Of a stretch of 15,647 nucleotides of DNA, positions 1-8,200 are shown one piece after another (positions within the stretch are counted from its first letter, which is position 1; each line of letters begins with the position of its first letter). Below the pieces are notes generated by a model. It ran no database searches, had not been told where the DNA came from, and was given only the letters and a program-made list of their open reading frames with translations. The DNA is from an uncultured Collinsella sp. (GTDB lineage Bacteria > Actinomycetota > Coriobacteriia > Coriobacteriales > Coriobacteriaceae). Both the position numbers and the translations under genes were made by a program. The stretch lies in assembly GCA_900549025.1 (NCBI GenBank), contig URMZ01000034.1:1-15647 (forward strand), in the 5' to 3' direction.

Positions 1-34
1 GAGGTCAGAAGTTCAAATCTTCTAACGCCCACCA
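1..34 (+). tRNA. 3' end of a tRNA gene (cut by the window edge)
   Basis: The T arm is complete: stem AGAAG (7-11), loop TTCAAAT (12-18), stem CTTCT (19-23). It is followed by the 3' acceptor strand AACGCCC (24-30), discriminator A31 and an encoded CCA (32-34). The anticodon lies outside the window, so the amino acid cannot be named. A rho-independent terminator follows ten bases later. Confidence 0.9.
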
Positions 35-43
35 AATGTTCGC

Positions 44-79
44 AGCTCAGAGGCTATGTCCTCTGGGCTGTTTTGTTTT
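44..79 (+). terminator. rho-independent terminator of the tRNA
   Basis: A 10-bp stem (44-53 with 60-69, one T-G wobble) encloses a 6-nt loop and is followed by GTTTTGTTTT. It sits ten bases after the tRNA CCA, so it most likely ends the tRNA transcript. Confidence 0.8.
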
Positions 80-260
80 ATGTCGCCAAATCCGCCGGCA
101 GTTCCAACCGCCCAACTAGCCAAAAGCCGACCATCTACTTGCCGATATATCCATCGGCATAACCAATCAGTCCGCACCGCAACTTCTCAGCAAAACGCCG
201 CGATGTCTGCGCCCTGCGGTATCCTTGGGCCACTTGCACCTGCAGCACCAAGGAGCCGCC
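80..260. other. upstream region of the DUF5710 gene
   Basis: No convincing gene is seen here. The only structure noted is a perfect 7-bp inverted repeat, TGCCGAT (140-146) and ATCGGCA (153-159), with a 6-nt loop. It could be an operator or a small hairpin in the leader. No promoter with both boxes could be assigned. Confidence 0.35.
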
Positions 261-947
261 ATGCGCACCGAGCTCGATGTCCCCTTTTCGCACAAAGAAG
301 AAGCCAAGGCGCTGGGCGCCAAATGGGACCGGACCAAGAAGGTCTGGTATGTACCCGGCGGCGTCAACCCCGAGCCCTTTGCCGAGTGGCTGCCCGGTGT
401 TGACCGATCCGACCCCTCAGCGCCGTATATATATCTAGTACTGGGCAAGCGCGAGTGCTGGAAGTGTCACAAAGAGACCTCGGTCGCGGCCTTCGGCATT
501 CCCTATCGAACCGATAACGACGAGAGCGTCGCCATCGCGCACGCGCCCAACGAGTCCGGGCACATTGCCATCGACACGGCCAACGCCAACGCACTCGCCA
601 TCGTGCCCGCTCTTGGCTGCGTGCCGGGCGAGATCCGCGACTACCTTCATAAGCGCTGCGGCTACAAGCCCGTAGGCGCGCGAGCCTCCAAAGCCCCGTC
701 GCTCGGCAACACGTGCACCAGTTGCGACGCGCTGCAAGGCAGCCGCTATCTGTTCGAGGAGCCCTCGTCCCCGTTTGCCCTCACTGCCATCAACAAGCTG
801 CCGGCACTGGAGTTTATACGCGTCGAAGTTGCCGGCGTCTTTGGCGTCCCGACCACGCGCACCGACTTTGACCAGGCGCTCTTTACCTGGGCACGCGACC
901 ATCACGCCGAGTTCCACAGGCAACTCGGTGAGGGGGTTTATTTGTAG
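261..947 (+). CDS. DUF5710 domain protein with two CxxC zinc-type motifs
   Basis: The 228-residue protein starts at the ATG at 261, which has AAGGAG (250-255) five bases upstream; a longer in-frame start at 225 lacks this. Residues 4-44 match the DUF5710 pattern (LDVPFSHKEEAKALGAKWD ... KVWYVP ... PFAEWLP), a small domain common in DNA-handling and accessory proteins. The rest carries C66-W-K-C69 and C152-T-S-C155, the second followed by LQG ... YLFEEPSSPF. These four cysteines probably bind one zinc. There is no signal peptide or membrane segment, so it should be cytoplasmic. It converges on the zinc-ribbon gene, with stops 38 bases apart. The biochemical role is unknown; the domain call is from recognised motifs. 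Confidence 0.82.
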   Translation: MRTELDVPFSHKEEAKALGAKWDRTKKVWYVPGGVNPEPFAEWLPGVDRSDPSAPYIYLVLGKRECWKCHKETSVAAFGIPYRTDNDESVAIAHAPNESGHIAIDTANANALAIVPALGCVPGEIRDYLHKRCGYKPVGARASKAPSLGNTCTSCDALQGSRYLFEEPSSPFALTAINKLPALEFIRVEVAGVFGVPTTRTDFDQALFTWARDHHAEFHRQLGEGVYL

Positions 948-985
948 AGACGGAGAAGCCTTCACAGCCAGCTCCTCCGCATCAC

Positions 986-1270
986 CTATCCCTCGTCGCC
1001 GGCGTCATACACGATATCGAGGCCACAAACAGGGCATTTCTCCGGATACACCGGCATATGAACGCCTGTCTGTTTTCTCACTTCGTCGCTGAGTCTGTCG
1101 CGCGCATCGATGAACCGAATATCGAGACACGGTATTTGCGAGCCGCAGCAAGGGCAGGTGACGACAAACGACCCGCAATCAACCTCTACGCTCGGAAACA
1201 TATTGTTGTCTATAAGGGCACACGGCAGTTTTCCGTACTTCCCCATCGCAATATCGCCTCGCCAGCTCAT
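986..1270 (-). CDS. small zinc-ribbon-like protein
   Basis: This 94-residue protein has two CxxC knuckles, C39-P-C-C42 (followed by GS) and C79-P-V-C82 (followed by G), about 37 residues apart: the layout of a zinc ribbon. I chose the ATG at 1270 because GAGAGGGGAG lies just upstream of it on this strand. A GTG at 1312 in the same frame has no ribosome binding site and would add 14 residues. A promoter with a consensus TATAAT lies at 1330-1335. It is downstream of the HNH gene in the same direction, 122 bases away, and is probably transcribed separately. I do not recognise the family. It could be an accessory DNA- or protein-binding factor, but the sequence does not show this. Confidence 0.65.
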   Translation of the reverse strand: MSWRGDIAMGKYGKLPCALIDNNMFPSVEVDCGSFVVTCPCCGSQIPCLDIRFIDARDRLSDEVRKQTGVHMPVYPEKCPVCGLDIVYDAGDEG

Positions 1271-1329
1271 ACACGCTCCCCTCTCGCTATACAAAACAGG
1301 AAGAGCATGCACCGGCGGGCGTGCGCGAG

Positions 1330-1359
1330 ATTATATCGCCACGCGATCCGATCAAACAA
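1330..1359 (-). promoter_or_regulatory. promoter of the zinc-ribbon gene
   Basis: On the minus strand the -10 is TATAAT (1330-1335), a perfect consensus match. A weak -35, TTGTTT (1354-1359), lies 18 bases upstream. The leader to the ATG at 1270 is about 50 bases. Confidence 0.55.
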
Positions 1360-1392
1360 CACGATCGTCAAAGAATACCAAAGCCAAATACG

Positions 1393-2475
1393 CTAATACG
1401 GCAGAAGCCCCGCCTTTTCACGCTTCTTTTCCGAGCGATCGAACTCAATGCGATGGGCCTCAAGAAACACCGTATTGGGTCGCCACTGACGCTCATTCGG
1501 CTGCCTTAGCGTCGCACCCGCAAAGGAAGCGTAGTCGGTCTTATCCAGCAGGTACGATCCGCACAGCCGATATTCGCCGCAAACAGGCTCAAACGAAATC
1601 AGGTGAGCATCAAATAGGGAATGAAGATCGCGCCGAAGCAGAATGCCATTGCTGGCAACCTGCGATTTGGGTCCCGAGTAATTCTCGATATGTGCAGCCT
1701 CCAGAGCTTCGCTGACGCCGCAGTCCGACACCGCGCAACGGCCGTCATAGGCGGCAACGAGCTGCTTGCGGAACCATTGCTGCCCCAATCGCTCGCGCCT
1801 TAACGCATAGCGGACCTTTTCGTCGTCGGTCGCACCCTGTCCGGCAAACTCAATATCGACGGGCATGTGCTTCAGATAACTCATGTCGGGTGCAAAACGA
1901 GGGTCCGGTCCGCCTTTATGAACAGGACCGTGCAGAACAAACCATCCGTTTTCGGGCTCGAACCGCTCAACAAACGCAAGGCCGAGCACCTTGTAGCCCA
2001 CCTCGGTTGCAAATATGACTCCGACCGGAACGCCACATTCCATGCAGTTGAGCATTTTACGGTTATAGTCTTGGTCTCGAGAACCAACGGCGCCTGGCGC
2101 TTGAACCGAATACTTAATGACCCACGTGCCATCGTCCAAATAGAGCGGAGGCACATCGGTGTAGAAGCTCTTTTTAGAGTTATGGACCGAAAGCGCAAAG
2201 ATCTTATTGGGATCTTGCTTCACCCGATCCTGGCCCGGCCAGAAGATCCCTGAATCCCGCGTTACGGGAAAGAAGTCCGAGCCAATTCTCAAACGATACT
2301 GATACTGAGGGCTATCTTCCTTGGTGTGGTGCGGAAGGCTGGTCCAAACGCCGCCGCGCTGTTCCTCACCCAGAAACCACTCCCATGCCTCAACGTATTC
2401 GGAAGGCACGAGACTGCAGGCGCGGTCATAGCTTGGTCCATCCATCAACGGAACAGCAAGGTCAATGTCGTTCAT
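1393..2475 (-). CDS. HNH endonuclease, probable restriction-type (modification-dependent?)
   Basis: The 360-residue protein has a C-terminal HNH nuclease of the HNH_2 type (about 225-295). Visible are the approach FRKQLVAAYDGRC, cysteines C247 and C252, then H262 (LEAAHI), N276 (SNGILL) and H285 (RDLHSLFD), in family order. The N-terminal 215 residues, with DGTWVIKYS (115-123) and DQDYNRKML ... CGVPVGVIF (134-155), resemble the recognition half of stand-alone HNH restriction enzymes. By layout this could be an SRA/PUA-like base-reading domain, which is inference. The ATG at 2475 is preferred because AGGTG lies six bases upstream; a GTG at 2484 is in frame. Such proteins usually cleave foreign or modified DNA alone, and no methyltransferase is next to it. 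HNH call sure, target unknown. Confidence 0.82.
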   Translation of the reverse strand: MNDIDLAVPLMDGPSYDRACSLVPSEYVEAWEWFLGEEQRGGVWTSLPHHTKEDSPQYQYRLRIGSDFFPVTRDSGIFWPGQDRVKQDPNKIFALSVHNSKKSFYTDVPPLYLDDGTWVIKYSVQAPGAVGSRDQDYNRKMLNCMECGVPVGVIFATEVGYKVLGLAFVERFEPENGWFVLHGPVHKGGPDPRFAPDMSYLKHMPVDIEFAGQGATDDEKVRYALRRERLGQQWFRKQLVAAYDGRCAVSDCGVSEALEAAHIENYSGPKSQVASNGILLRRDLHSLFDAHLISFEPVCGEYRLCGSYLLDKTDYASFAGATLRQPNERQWRPNTVFLEAHRIEFDRSEKKREKAGLLPY

Positions 2476-2484
2476 CGCCAGCAC

Positions 2485-2690
2485 CTACAACCATACGAAC
2501 GCGAGTCATGCCCCTCAATAATATGGCCGGAAGTCAATTATTACGAGATCTCATTCCGCGATCGGCACATCGTTGATGCTCTCGGTTTGCCGCTGGCGCG
2601 CTTGTACCCCGCTACCCCACTTCCCTGTATACTGATGTAGCACGTGTTTCATCCGGGCTTGTTGGGCCGGATTGTTCATGAGAGGGTCTT
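2485..2690. other. divergent intergenic region with a possible promoter for the 163-aa gene
   Basis: This region separates the leftward HNH gene from the rightward 163-residue gene. TATACT at 2628-2633 is a plausible -10 for the rightward gene, with TTGTAC at 2602-2607 as a poor -35 (20-base spacer). The AT-rich stretch 2517-2543 holds several -10-like hexamers in the leftward direction (TATTAT, TAATAA), but none has a good -35 at the right distance. Confidence 0.35.
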
Positions 2691-3182
2691 ATGGCTGCTT
2701 CGAATCCGCCTAAGGGGAGCGTTTCTTCTTCGTCCATCAAGCCGGTTACGCGCAAGGCTGTGCGTTGCCAGCGCGAGGTCGCTTGGCTTGTCACGCAGGC
2801 GGCGGGCAGGCTTGTGGCGACCACTCAGGACGTCAATGCGCCTACGCCGAGCTTTGTGTTAGCGGCGGCGCTGGATTTTGTGCGCCAATTGGAGCTTGCC
2901 GCACAGGATGCCAGCGGCCACCTCGACTACCAGAATGTTATGGCGCCCGACCTGCAAACGTTCTGCCACATGGCCAAGTTGCCCGCCGCACCCAATGCGC
3001 TTTCGGACGCAGGCTACATGTTTACGCTTTCGGGCGCGGACCTTATCCGCGACATCTATGCATACTGCAGCGAGCTCGCCGAGCGCCACGTCTTTGACGC
3101 GGCTGAAGTCAAACCGGGATATGTCATCAAGCTGGTTCTTAGGCTGTTCTTGATGGACGGGTTCGGGGCCATGCCGGCGTAA
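2691..3182 (+). CDS. hypothetical protein, 163 residues, no recognised domain
   Basis: GAGAGGG (2680-2686) sits four bases before the ATG at 2691, and the reading frame has the strong third-position GC expected of a real gene here. The first 20 residues are polar and basic (SSSSIKPVTRK) and look disordered. The remainder appears mainly helical, for example VLAAALDFVRQLELAAQ and LIRDIYAYCSELAERHVFDA, and ends in a more hydrophobic helix (YVIKLVLRLFLMDGF). I see no signal peptide, cysteine pairs or catalytic motif. It is monocistronic, divergent from the HNH gene and convergent with the AlbA-type regulator. A histone-like or adaptor fold is possible but not shown. Confidence 0.65.
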   Translation: MAASNPPKGSVSSSSIKPVTRKAVRCQREVAWLVTQAAGRLVATTQDVNAPTPSFVLAAALDFVRQLELAAQDASGHLDYQNVMAPDLQTFCHMAKLPAAPNALSDAGYMFTLSGADLIRDIYAYCSELAERHVFDAAEVKPGYVIKLVLRLFLMDGFGAMPA

Positions 3183-3282
3183 GCCGAGTCTTTAGCATCA
3201 CCGTCGACTGAGCAACAACCGCTTTACCTTAGTGGGCGCCAATTGAGGGTCGATTATTGGGTCGCCTCGTCCACTAACGCAT

Positions 3283-4749
3283 TTATTCCACGCGCTCTGA
3301 CAGTCGATACTTGCGGTTGCGGCTTGTCAACGGCGCCGTCGGCTCAAGCTCGCCCTGCTCAATGAGCGCATTGACGCGTGCCCTGACCTGGGAAACCGTG
3401 AGTCCCGTGCGCTCCGCCAGTTCGCGCGTCCCCAATTCGCCGTAGCGCTTGAGCGCCGTCATAATCAAGTCCCCGCCATGATCGACCGGCTCGATCTTTG
3501 AACGGTAAAGTACGACCTTGAACCGATCGAACCCCGGGCAGAACAGGGGCTCGGCCAGACCATGCGCGCGCATGGCATCGAGCATCATCGGGATGCCCGA
3601 GCCATTGCCCTCAGCCGGCGAACCTGCGCCATCCGGCAGCGGGACAATCGACATGAGTTTCACGAGCGTCGCGTTACGGCATCGGGAGCTGCCGTCAAAC
3701 AAGCTCTCGCGAGTCTTCCCTCCATAAAGGCCGCCGGGATTCGTCACCTCGATACGGTCGTCAAAAACGTCGACGGCGATCGATTGCCCACAGAACCGAT
3801 CCCCGTATTCCCTGTGGATAACCGCGTTGGCGACTGCCTCGCGCAGGACCTCCTCGGGAATCTCCAGCGAGTCGATACGCGAGATGCCTTGGACGGTCGA
3901 GGTGCGGCGCAGGTTTTTGGCGACAGCCGCGACAGTATCCGAAATCATCTCGCCCAGGGTGCCCTCGCAGACTGTGCGGTCCATAAATCTTAGCGGTCCC
4001 GCAGCGCCCTTTTGAGTTCCCGCATGGACAGCCACATCAATGAAGAGCTTGGGATAGAACTGCTGAGGGTAAACGCCCGCGGCAAGGAGGCCGGCCTTGG
4101 TAACATTGCCCTGGAAGTCGAGGAGATTCAGGCGCTCCATCTTTGTCTTCTTGTCCGTCGCACCACGCATCGCTCGAGGCGTCAACGAATAGGCGCGTTC
4201 TATCGTGCGGTCGACCAGCGACTCGTCGAGATCGCCCACACTCGTGCCGGGCACCGCATCGCGATCGCTCGGAGTCGCTCGACCGTATGACGCCAATGCG
4301 AGCACCTCGGTCGATGAAAGCGGCACATCTTTGTCATCGATGCGTTTGTAGCTGCCACCTTGAGCGCCCCGCTCTATGACATAGCACGGCTTGCTCGACG
4401 GGTCGAGCTCCTCAATCGTGATGACCAGAACCACGGTGCCCTGGAGCTCCACGCGCTCAATGGTGTATTTGGGCGGATTGGCCAGCTTTCCGCGACCGCC
4501 AGCATCGCCCATGCCCGCCACGAATTGGTTGAGCACTTTCTCGGTCTCAAAGTTTGCAACTGGGACAAAACCCGCGCGCTCGCTCACTCCGAGCACGATG
4601 ATGCCGCCGGCGGTGTTTGCGAAAGCGCTGACCGTTTCCCATACGTCGCGGGAAAGCGTCATGGCGCTCTCTTTTACTTCGACGCTAAGGTCATCCGAAC
4701 CCATTCGCTTTAAAGACTCGAGCAAACCGGCCAGCTCGTTTTCGTTCAT
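3283..4749 (-). CDS. AlbA_2/Schlafen-type ATP-binding transcriptional regulator (RecG-related, COG2865-like)
   Basis: The 488-residue protein has the three-part layout of this family. Residues about 10-135 are an AlbA_2 (Schlafen AAA_4-type) domain with EVKES (24-28) and VSAFANTAGGIIVLGV (40-55). Residues about 295-395 are a HATPase_c_4-like domain: EEVLREAVANAVIHREYGD (299-317), VTNPGGLYGG (335-344) and a late NGSGIPMM (382-389). Residues about 428-485 are a winged helix ending YRLSERVE. The ATG at 4749 is favoured because AAAGGA lies seven bases upstream; an in-frame GTG at 4755 is too close to that site. Family members are DNA-binding regulators of uncertain ligand. The repeat clusters upstream suggest that it controls its own transcription (inference). 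Convergent with the 163-residue gene. Confidence 0.85.
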   Translation of the reverse strand: MNENELAGLLESLKRMGSDDLSVEVKESAMTLSRDVWETVSAFANTAGGIIVLGVSERAGFVPVANFETEKVLNQFVAGMGDAGGRGKLANPPKYTIERVELQGTVVLVITIEELDPSSKPCYVIERGAQGGSYKRIDDKDVPLSSTEVLALASYGRATPSDRDAVPGTSVGDLDESLVDRTIERAYSLTPRAMRGATDKKTKMERLNLLDFQGNVTKAGLLAAGVYPQQFYPKLFIDVAVHAGTQKGAAGPLRFMDRTVCEGTLGEMISDTVAAVAKNLRRTSTVQGISRIDSLEIPEEVLREAVANAVIHREYGDRFCGQSIAVDVFDDRIEVTNPGGLYGGKTRESLFDGSSRCRNATLVKLMSIVPLPDGAGSPAEGNGSGIPMMLDAMRAHGLAEPLFCPGFDRFKVVLYRSKIEPVDHGGDLIMTALKRYGELGTRELAERTGLTVSQVRARVNALIEQGELEPTAPLTSRNRKYRLSERVE

Positions 4750-4802
4750 CTGCACGTCCTTTCGCTCGGTTCTGCGAAGAATGCCGCGAATAGATTTCCT
4801 TC

Positions 4803-4860
4803 GTCTCTCAGTTATCTCTCGTCTTTCTGTTATCTCTCATATTAGAGAGGAGTGAGAGAT
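4803..4860. promoter_or_regulatory. operator-like cluster A (GTTATCTCTC repeats with inverted partner)
   Basis: The exact decamer GTTATCTCTC occurs at 4811-4820 and 4829-4838, preceded by GTCTCTCA (4803-4810). ATCTCTCA (4832-4839) forms a perfect 8-bp inverted repeat with TGAGAGAT (4853-4860), spacer 13. On the minus strand the -10-like TAATAT (4839-4844) lies inside this palindrome, about 90 bases before the regulator's start. A bound protein would block that promoter. Autoregulation by the AlbA-type protein is inferred. Confidence 0.6.
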
Positions 4861-4962
4861 GAAAGATAAGATGTCTGTCATCTGTTTCATTTAAACATGT
4901 TTTCGCTGGTAAAACAATCTATATTGAGACAATACCATGGTTGCCTGTCTCTTTGCAGCATT

Positions 4963-5032
4963 GTTATCTCTCATATTTGTCTCTCATCTTTCTGTTATCT
5001 CTCGTATTAGAGACGAATGAGATATGAGAGAT
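4963..5032. promoter_or_regulatory. operator-like cluster B, second copy of the GTTATCTCTC array
   Basis: GTTATCTCTC recurs exactly at 4963-4972 and 4994-5003, with GTCTCTCAT at 4979-4987. ATCTCTCAT (4966-4974) is a perfect 9-bp inverted match to ATGAGAGAT (5024-5032). The stretches from 4822 and from 4987 are nearly identical for about 30 bases (shared TCTTTCTGTTATCTCTC), an offset of 165. A duplicated site this far apart could support looping between two bound complexes. Confidence 0.58.
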
Positions 5033-5044
5033 GTGCGGGCGACG

Positions 5045-5194
5045 GATGAGCGTGGATTTTTGGACGGTCGGGAAATGAGGGTGGATATTTGGACGGTTTT
5101 TGGGCTTTTGGCAGCCGATTTCGTCCGAAAATCCACGCTCATTTGATGGGCGTCCGAATTTCCACGCTCGTGTGTCCGAAAATCCACGCTCATC
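5045..5194. repeat. five copies of a ~22-bp intergenic repeat in two orientations
   Basis: The consensus is about TGAGCGTGGATTTTCGGACG. Plus-strand copies are at 5045-5067 and 5074-5096; reverse copies are at 5122-5143, 5151-5172 and 5173-5194. The outermost copies form a long imperfect inverted repeat (5044-5065 with 5174-5195), so the block could fold into a large hairpin. It lies between the regulator's operator region and the peptidase promoter. Spacing is irregular, which argues against CRISPR. Confidence 0.75.
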
Positions 5195-5201
5195 CGGCAG
5201 A

Positions 5202-5229
5202 TTGGTCGAGGGCCCCATATGGGTATACT
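5202..5229 (+). promoter_or_regulatory. promoter of the M16C peptidase gene
   Basis: The -35 is TTGGTC (5202-5207) and the -10 is TATACT (5224-5229), with a 16-base spacer. The leader to the ATG at 5282 is about 45 bases and contains a short GC hairpin (CCCCGCTGGGG near 5253-5263) ahead of the ribosome binding site. Confidence 0.6.
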
Positions 5230-5281
5230 CTCGAGGATTCGACTCGATTCGCCCCCGCTGGGGCGTCAAAGGAGACTGCAT

Positions 5282-8200
5282 ATGCCCACCACCTCAACCG
5301 ACCCGCGCGCCGCAGCCGCCGCGCTGCTGGCACCCGGCACCACCTGCCACGGCTTTGCCGTCGAGCGCTGCGAGACCGTGCCCGAGCTCGACTCGGACGC
5401 CTACGTGCTGCGCCACACCGCCTCGGGCGCTCGCCTGCTGTACCTGGCGTGCGACGACGAAAACAAGGCCTTTGCCATTGGCTTTAAGACGCCGCCAGCC
5501 GATTCCACCGGCGTGTTCCATATTCTTGAGCACTCGGTGCTGTGCGGATCGGCCAAATTCCCCGTCAAGGAGCCGTTTGTCGACCTGATCAAGAGCTCCA
5601 TGCAGACGTTCCTCAACGCCATGACCTACCCCGACAAGACTATCTACCCCGTTGCCACCACCAACGAGCAGGATCTGTACAACCTGATGGACGTGTACCT
5701 GGACGCGGTGTTCAACCCGGCCCTCTATACCAAGCCCACCATTTTTGAGCAGGAGGGCTGGCACTACGAGCTGGACCTGCCGGAGGGCGCCGAGGACGAG
5801 GGCGACGGCAGCTCCGCGAGCCTGCGCGAGGGCACGCTGCGCTATAACGGCGTGGTGTTCAACGAGATGAAGGGCGCGCTGTCCGACCCCATGAGCGTGC
5901 TGGACGACGCCGTCAACGCCGCGCTCTATCCCGACACCGCCTATGCGCACGAGAGTGGCGGCGACCCGTGCGCGATTCCCGCGCTCACCTACGAGCAGTT
6001 CCTGGACACGCACGCGCGCCACTACAATCCTTCCAACTCTTATATAACGCTCTACGGCGACCTAGATGTGGACCGCGCGCTGGCGTTTTTGGACGAGCGT
6101 TATCTGTCGCAGTCGAGTGCCGCGAGCCGCCGCATGGACGCCGCCGTTGCCGCCGGCGAGGACCCGTCTGCGCTGGCGCCCAATCCGCTGGACGTGCAGG
6201 AGCCTGTGACCTGCGAGTATAAGCGCATCGAGATGGCCACCACGCCCGAGAACGCCCTGGTGGGCCTGGGCCTGGTGCTGGGCAGCGCGCTCGACCGCAA
6301 GCGCACGATCGCGGCGGACATCCTGTTCGAGGCGCTGCTGGGCTCCAACGAAGCACCGGTTAAGAAGGCCATTCTGGCCGCCGGTCTGGGCGGCAACGTG
6401 GTGAGCTACACCGCGGCCGAGAGCCTGCAGCCCTACGAGCTCATCATGCTGCAAAACGCGCAGCCCGGTGTGGCGCGTGAGCTGCGTCGCGTGTTCCAGG
6501 ACGCCTGCCGCGACCTGTGCGAACATGGCGTTCCGCGTGAGCGCCTGGAAGCCATCATCAGCAGCAACGAATACGACCTGCGCCAGCGCGACTACGGTAT
6601 CGCTGACGGCGTGGCCATTGCGTGCGACGCGCTGAGCACCTGGCTCTACGATGACGACGCCGCGACGCTGGCACTCAAGTACGGCCCGGTGTACGAGGAG
6701 CTGCGTGGCGAGCTGGACGGCAGCTATTTTGAGGACCTGCTGCGCGAGCTGGTGCTGCAGAACGATCACATGGCGCTGGTCGAGCTGGTGCCGGTGAATG
6801 CCGCCGAGGGTTCGGAGGGCGCCGAAGCTGCCGAGCTGGCAGCCAAGCGCGATGCCATGACCGATGCCGAGCTGGCCGACGTGGTCGAGCGCACGGCTGC
6901 GCTGCGTGCCGCACAGGAGGCGGAAGACACACCCGAGGCCAAGGCCACGCTGCCGCGCCTGCGCGTGTCCGACATTGGCGAGGCGCGCCCCGAGCCGCCG
7001 CTGGTCGTAGACACGACCGCGCCCATCCCCTGCTTGCGCCACGGCATCCCCACCAACCGTCTGGCCTACGCCATGCAGTATTTCGACCTGAGCTGCGTCG
7101 CGTTTGAGGACCTGCCCTATGTGACACTGCTCTGCCGCCTGCTCAAACAGCTGCCCACGAGCGAGCACTCGGCCGAGGAGCTCGACAACTTGCTCGCCGG
7201 CAAGCTGGGCTTTTTGAGCTTTACGACCGAGGTCATGACCCAACCCGACGTGGACGGCGTGCACCCCTACCTGCTGGTGAGCGCCGGCGCCCTGTCCGAG
7301 AAGATCAATGCGCTGGCGAGCCTGCCGCGCGAGGTGTGGTCGAACACGCTGCTGGCGGATGCCGACGCCGACCGCGTCCGCGACGTGCTCACACAGATTC
7401 GCATTGGGCTTGAGCAGGGGTTTATCAACAACGGTCACTCGGCGGCACTCGGTCGCGCGATGAGCTACAGCTCGCCTTCGGCCGTGGTGTGCGAGCAGCT
7501 TTCGGGCGTTGATTTCTATCTGTTCCTGCGCGATTTGCTCGAACACTTTGACGAGCGCCTGGACGGTCTGCGCGCCAAGCTTACCGAGCTGGCAGGTCGT
7601 ATCTTTGTGGCCGACGGCTGCCTGGCGAGCTTTACCGGCAGCGATGAGGACTTTGACGCGTACTGGAATGCTGCGGGCGACCTGGGGCTGGGCGCGGGTG
7701 CGGCGGGCATTGCCGGCAACGACGCGCTCGTGGTGCCGAAGCCGCGCGACCGCCACGAGGCCTTTGTCATCCCCAGCGACATCTGCTTTGCGGCGAGCGC
7801 GTGCGATCCGCGTCGCTTGGGGCTCGAAGTGACGGGCGCCTGGGCGGTTGCTGCCAACGCACTCTCCTACGACTACCTGTGGAACGAGATCCGCGTGAAG
7901 GGCGGCGCGTACGGCTGCGGATTCCGCGCGGCCGGCGAGCGTCAGGCGGCGTTCTACACCTACCGCGACCCGGCGGTCGATCCTTCGATTGAGCGCGTGG
8001 CGCGCGCAGGCGAATGGCTCGGCAGCTTTGAGCCCGACGAGGCCGCCTTCGAGGGCTTTATCGTGAGCTGCGTGAGCGGCATGGACGCGCCGGTGAAGCC
8101 GTACGCGCTCACCAAGCGTCGCAACACGACCTACCTGGCCGGGCTCGATCCGCACGCACGCGAGGAGCGCCGCGCCCAAATGCTCGCCGCCACGCCCGCC

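Noticed and set aside
1..34. Phage or island attachment site at the tRNA 3' end
   Set aside because: No second copy of the tRNA 3' end and no integrase were found in the window.
1110..1715. Plus-strand frame of 201 codons
   Set aside because: It runs antisense across both the zinc-ribbon gene and the HNH gene and through the promoter between them.
3230..3278. Inverted repeat TTAGTGG/CCACTAA between the convergent genes, considered as a terminator
   Set aside because: Only 7 bp with a loop of 35 bases and no T run; not convincing.
5045..5194. CRISPR array
   Set aside because: The copies are in both orientations, imperfect and separated by 0 to about 25 bases, with no uniform spacers and no cas gene.
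4964..5281. Minus-strand frame with repeated ERGFSD peptides
   Set aside because: The peptide repeats only reflect the 22-bp DNA repeats at 5045-5194. The frame crosses the peptidase promoter and has no ribosome binding site.
6062..8179. Open frame of 705 codons on the minus strand
   Set aside because: Antisense to the M16C peptidase, with no recognisable domain and a composition biased to His, Gln, Val and Arg.
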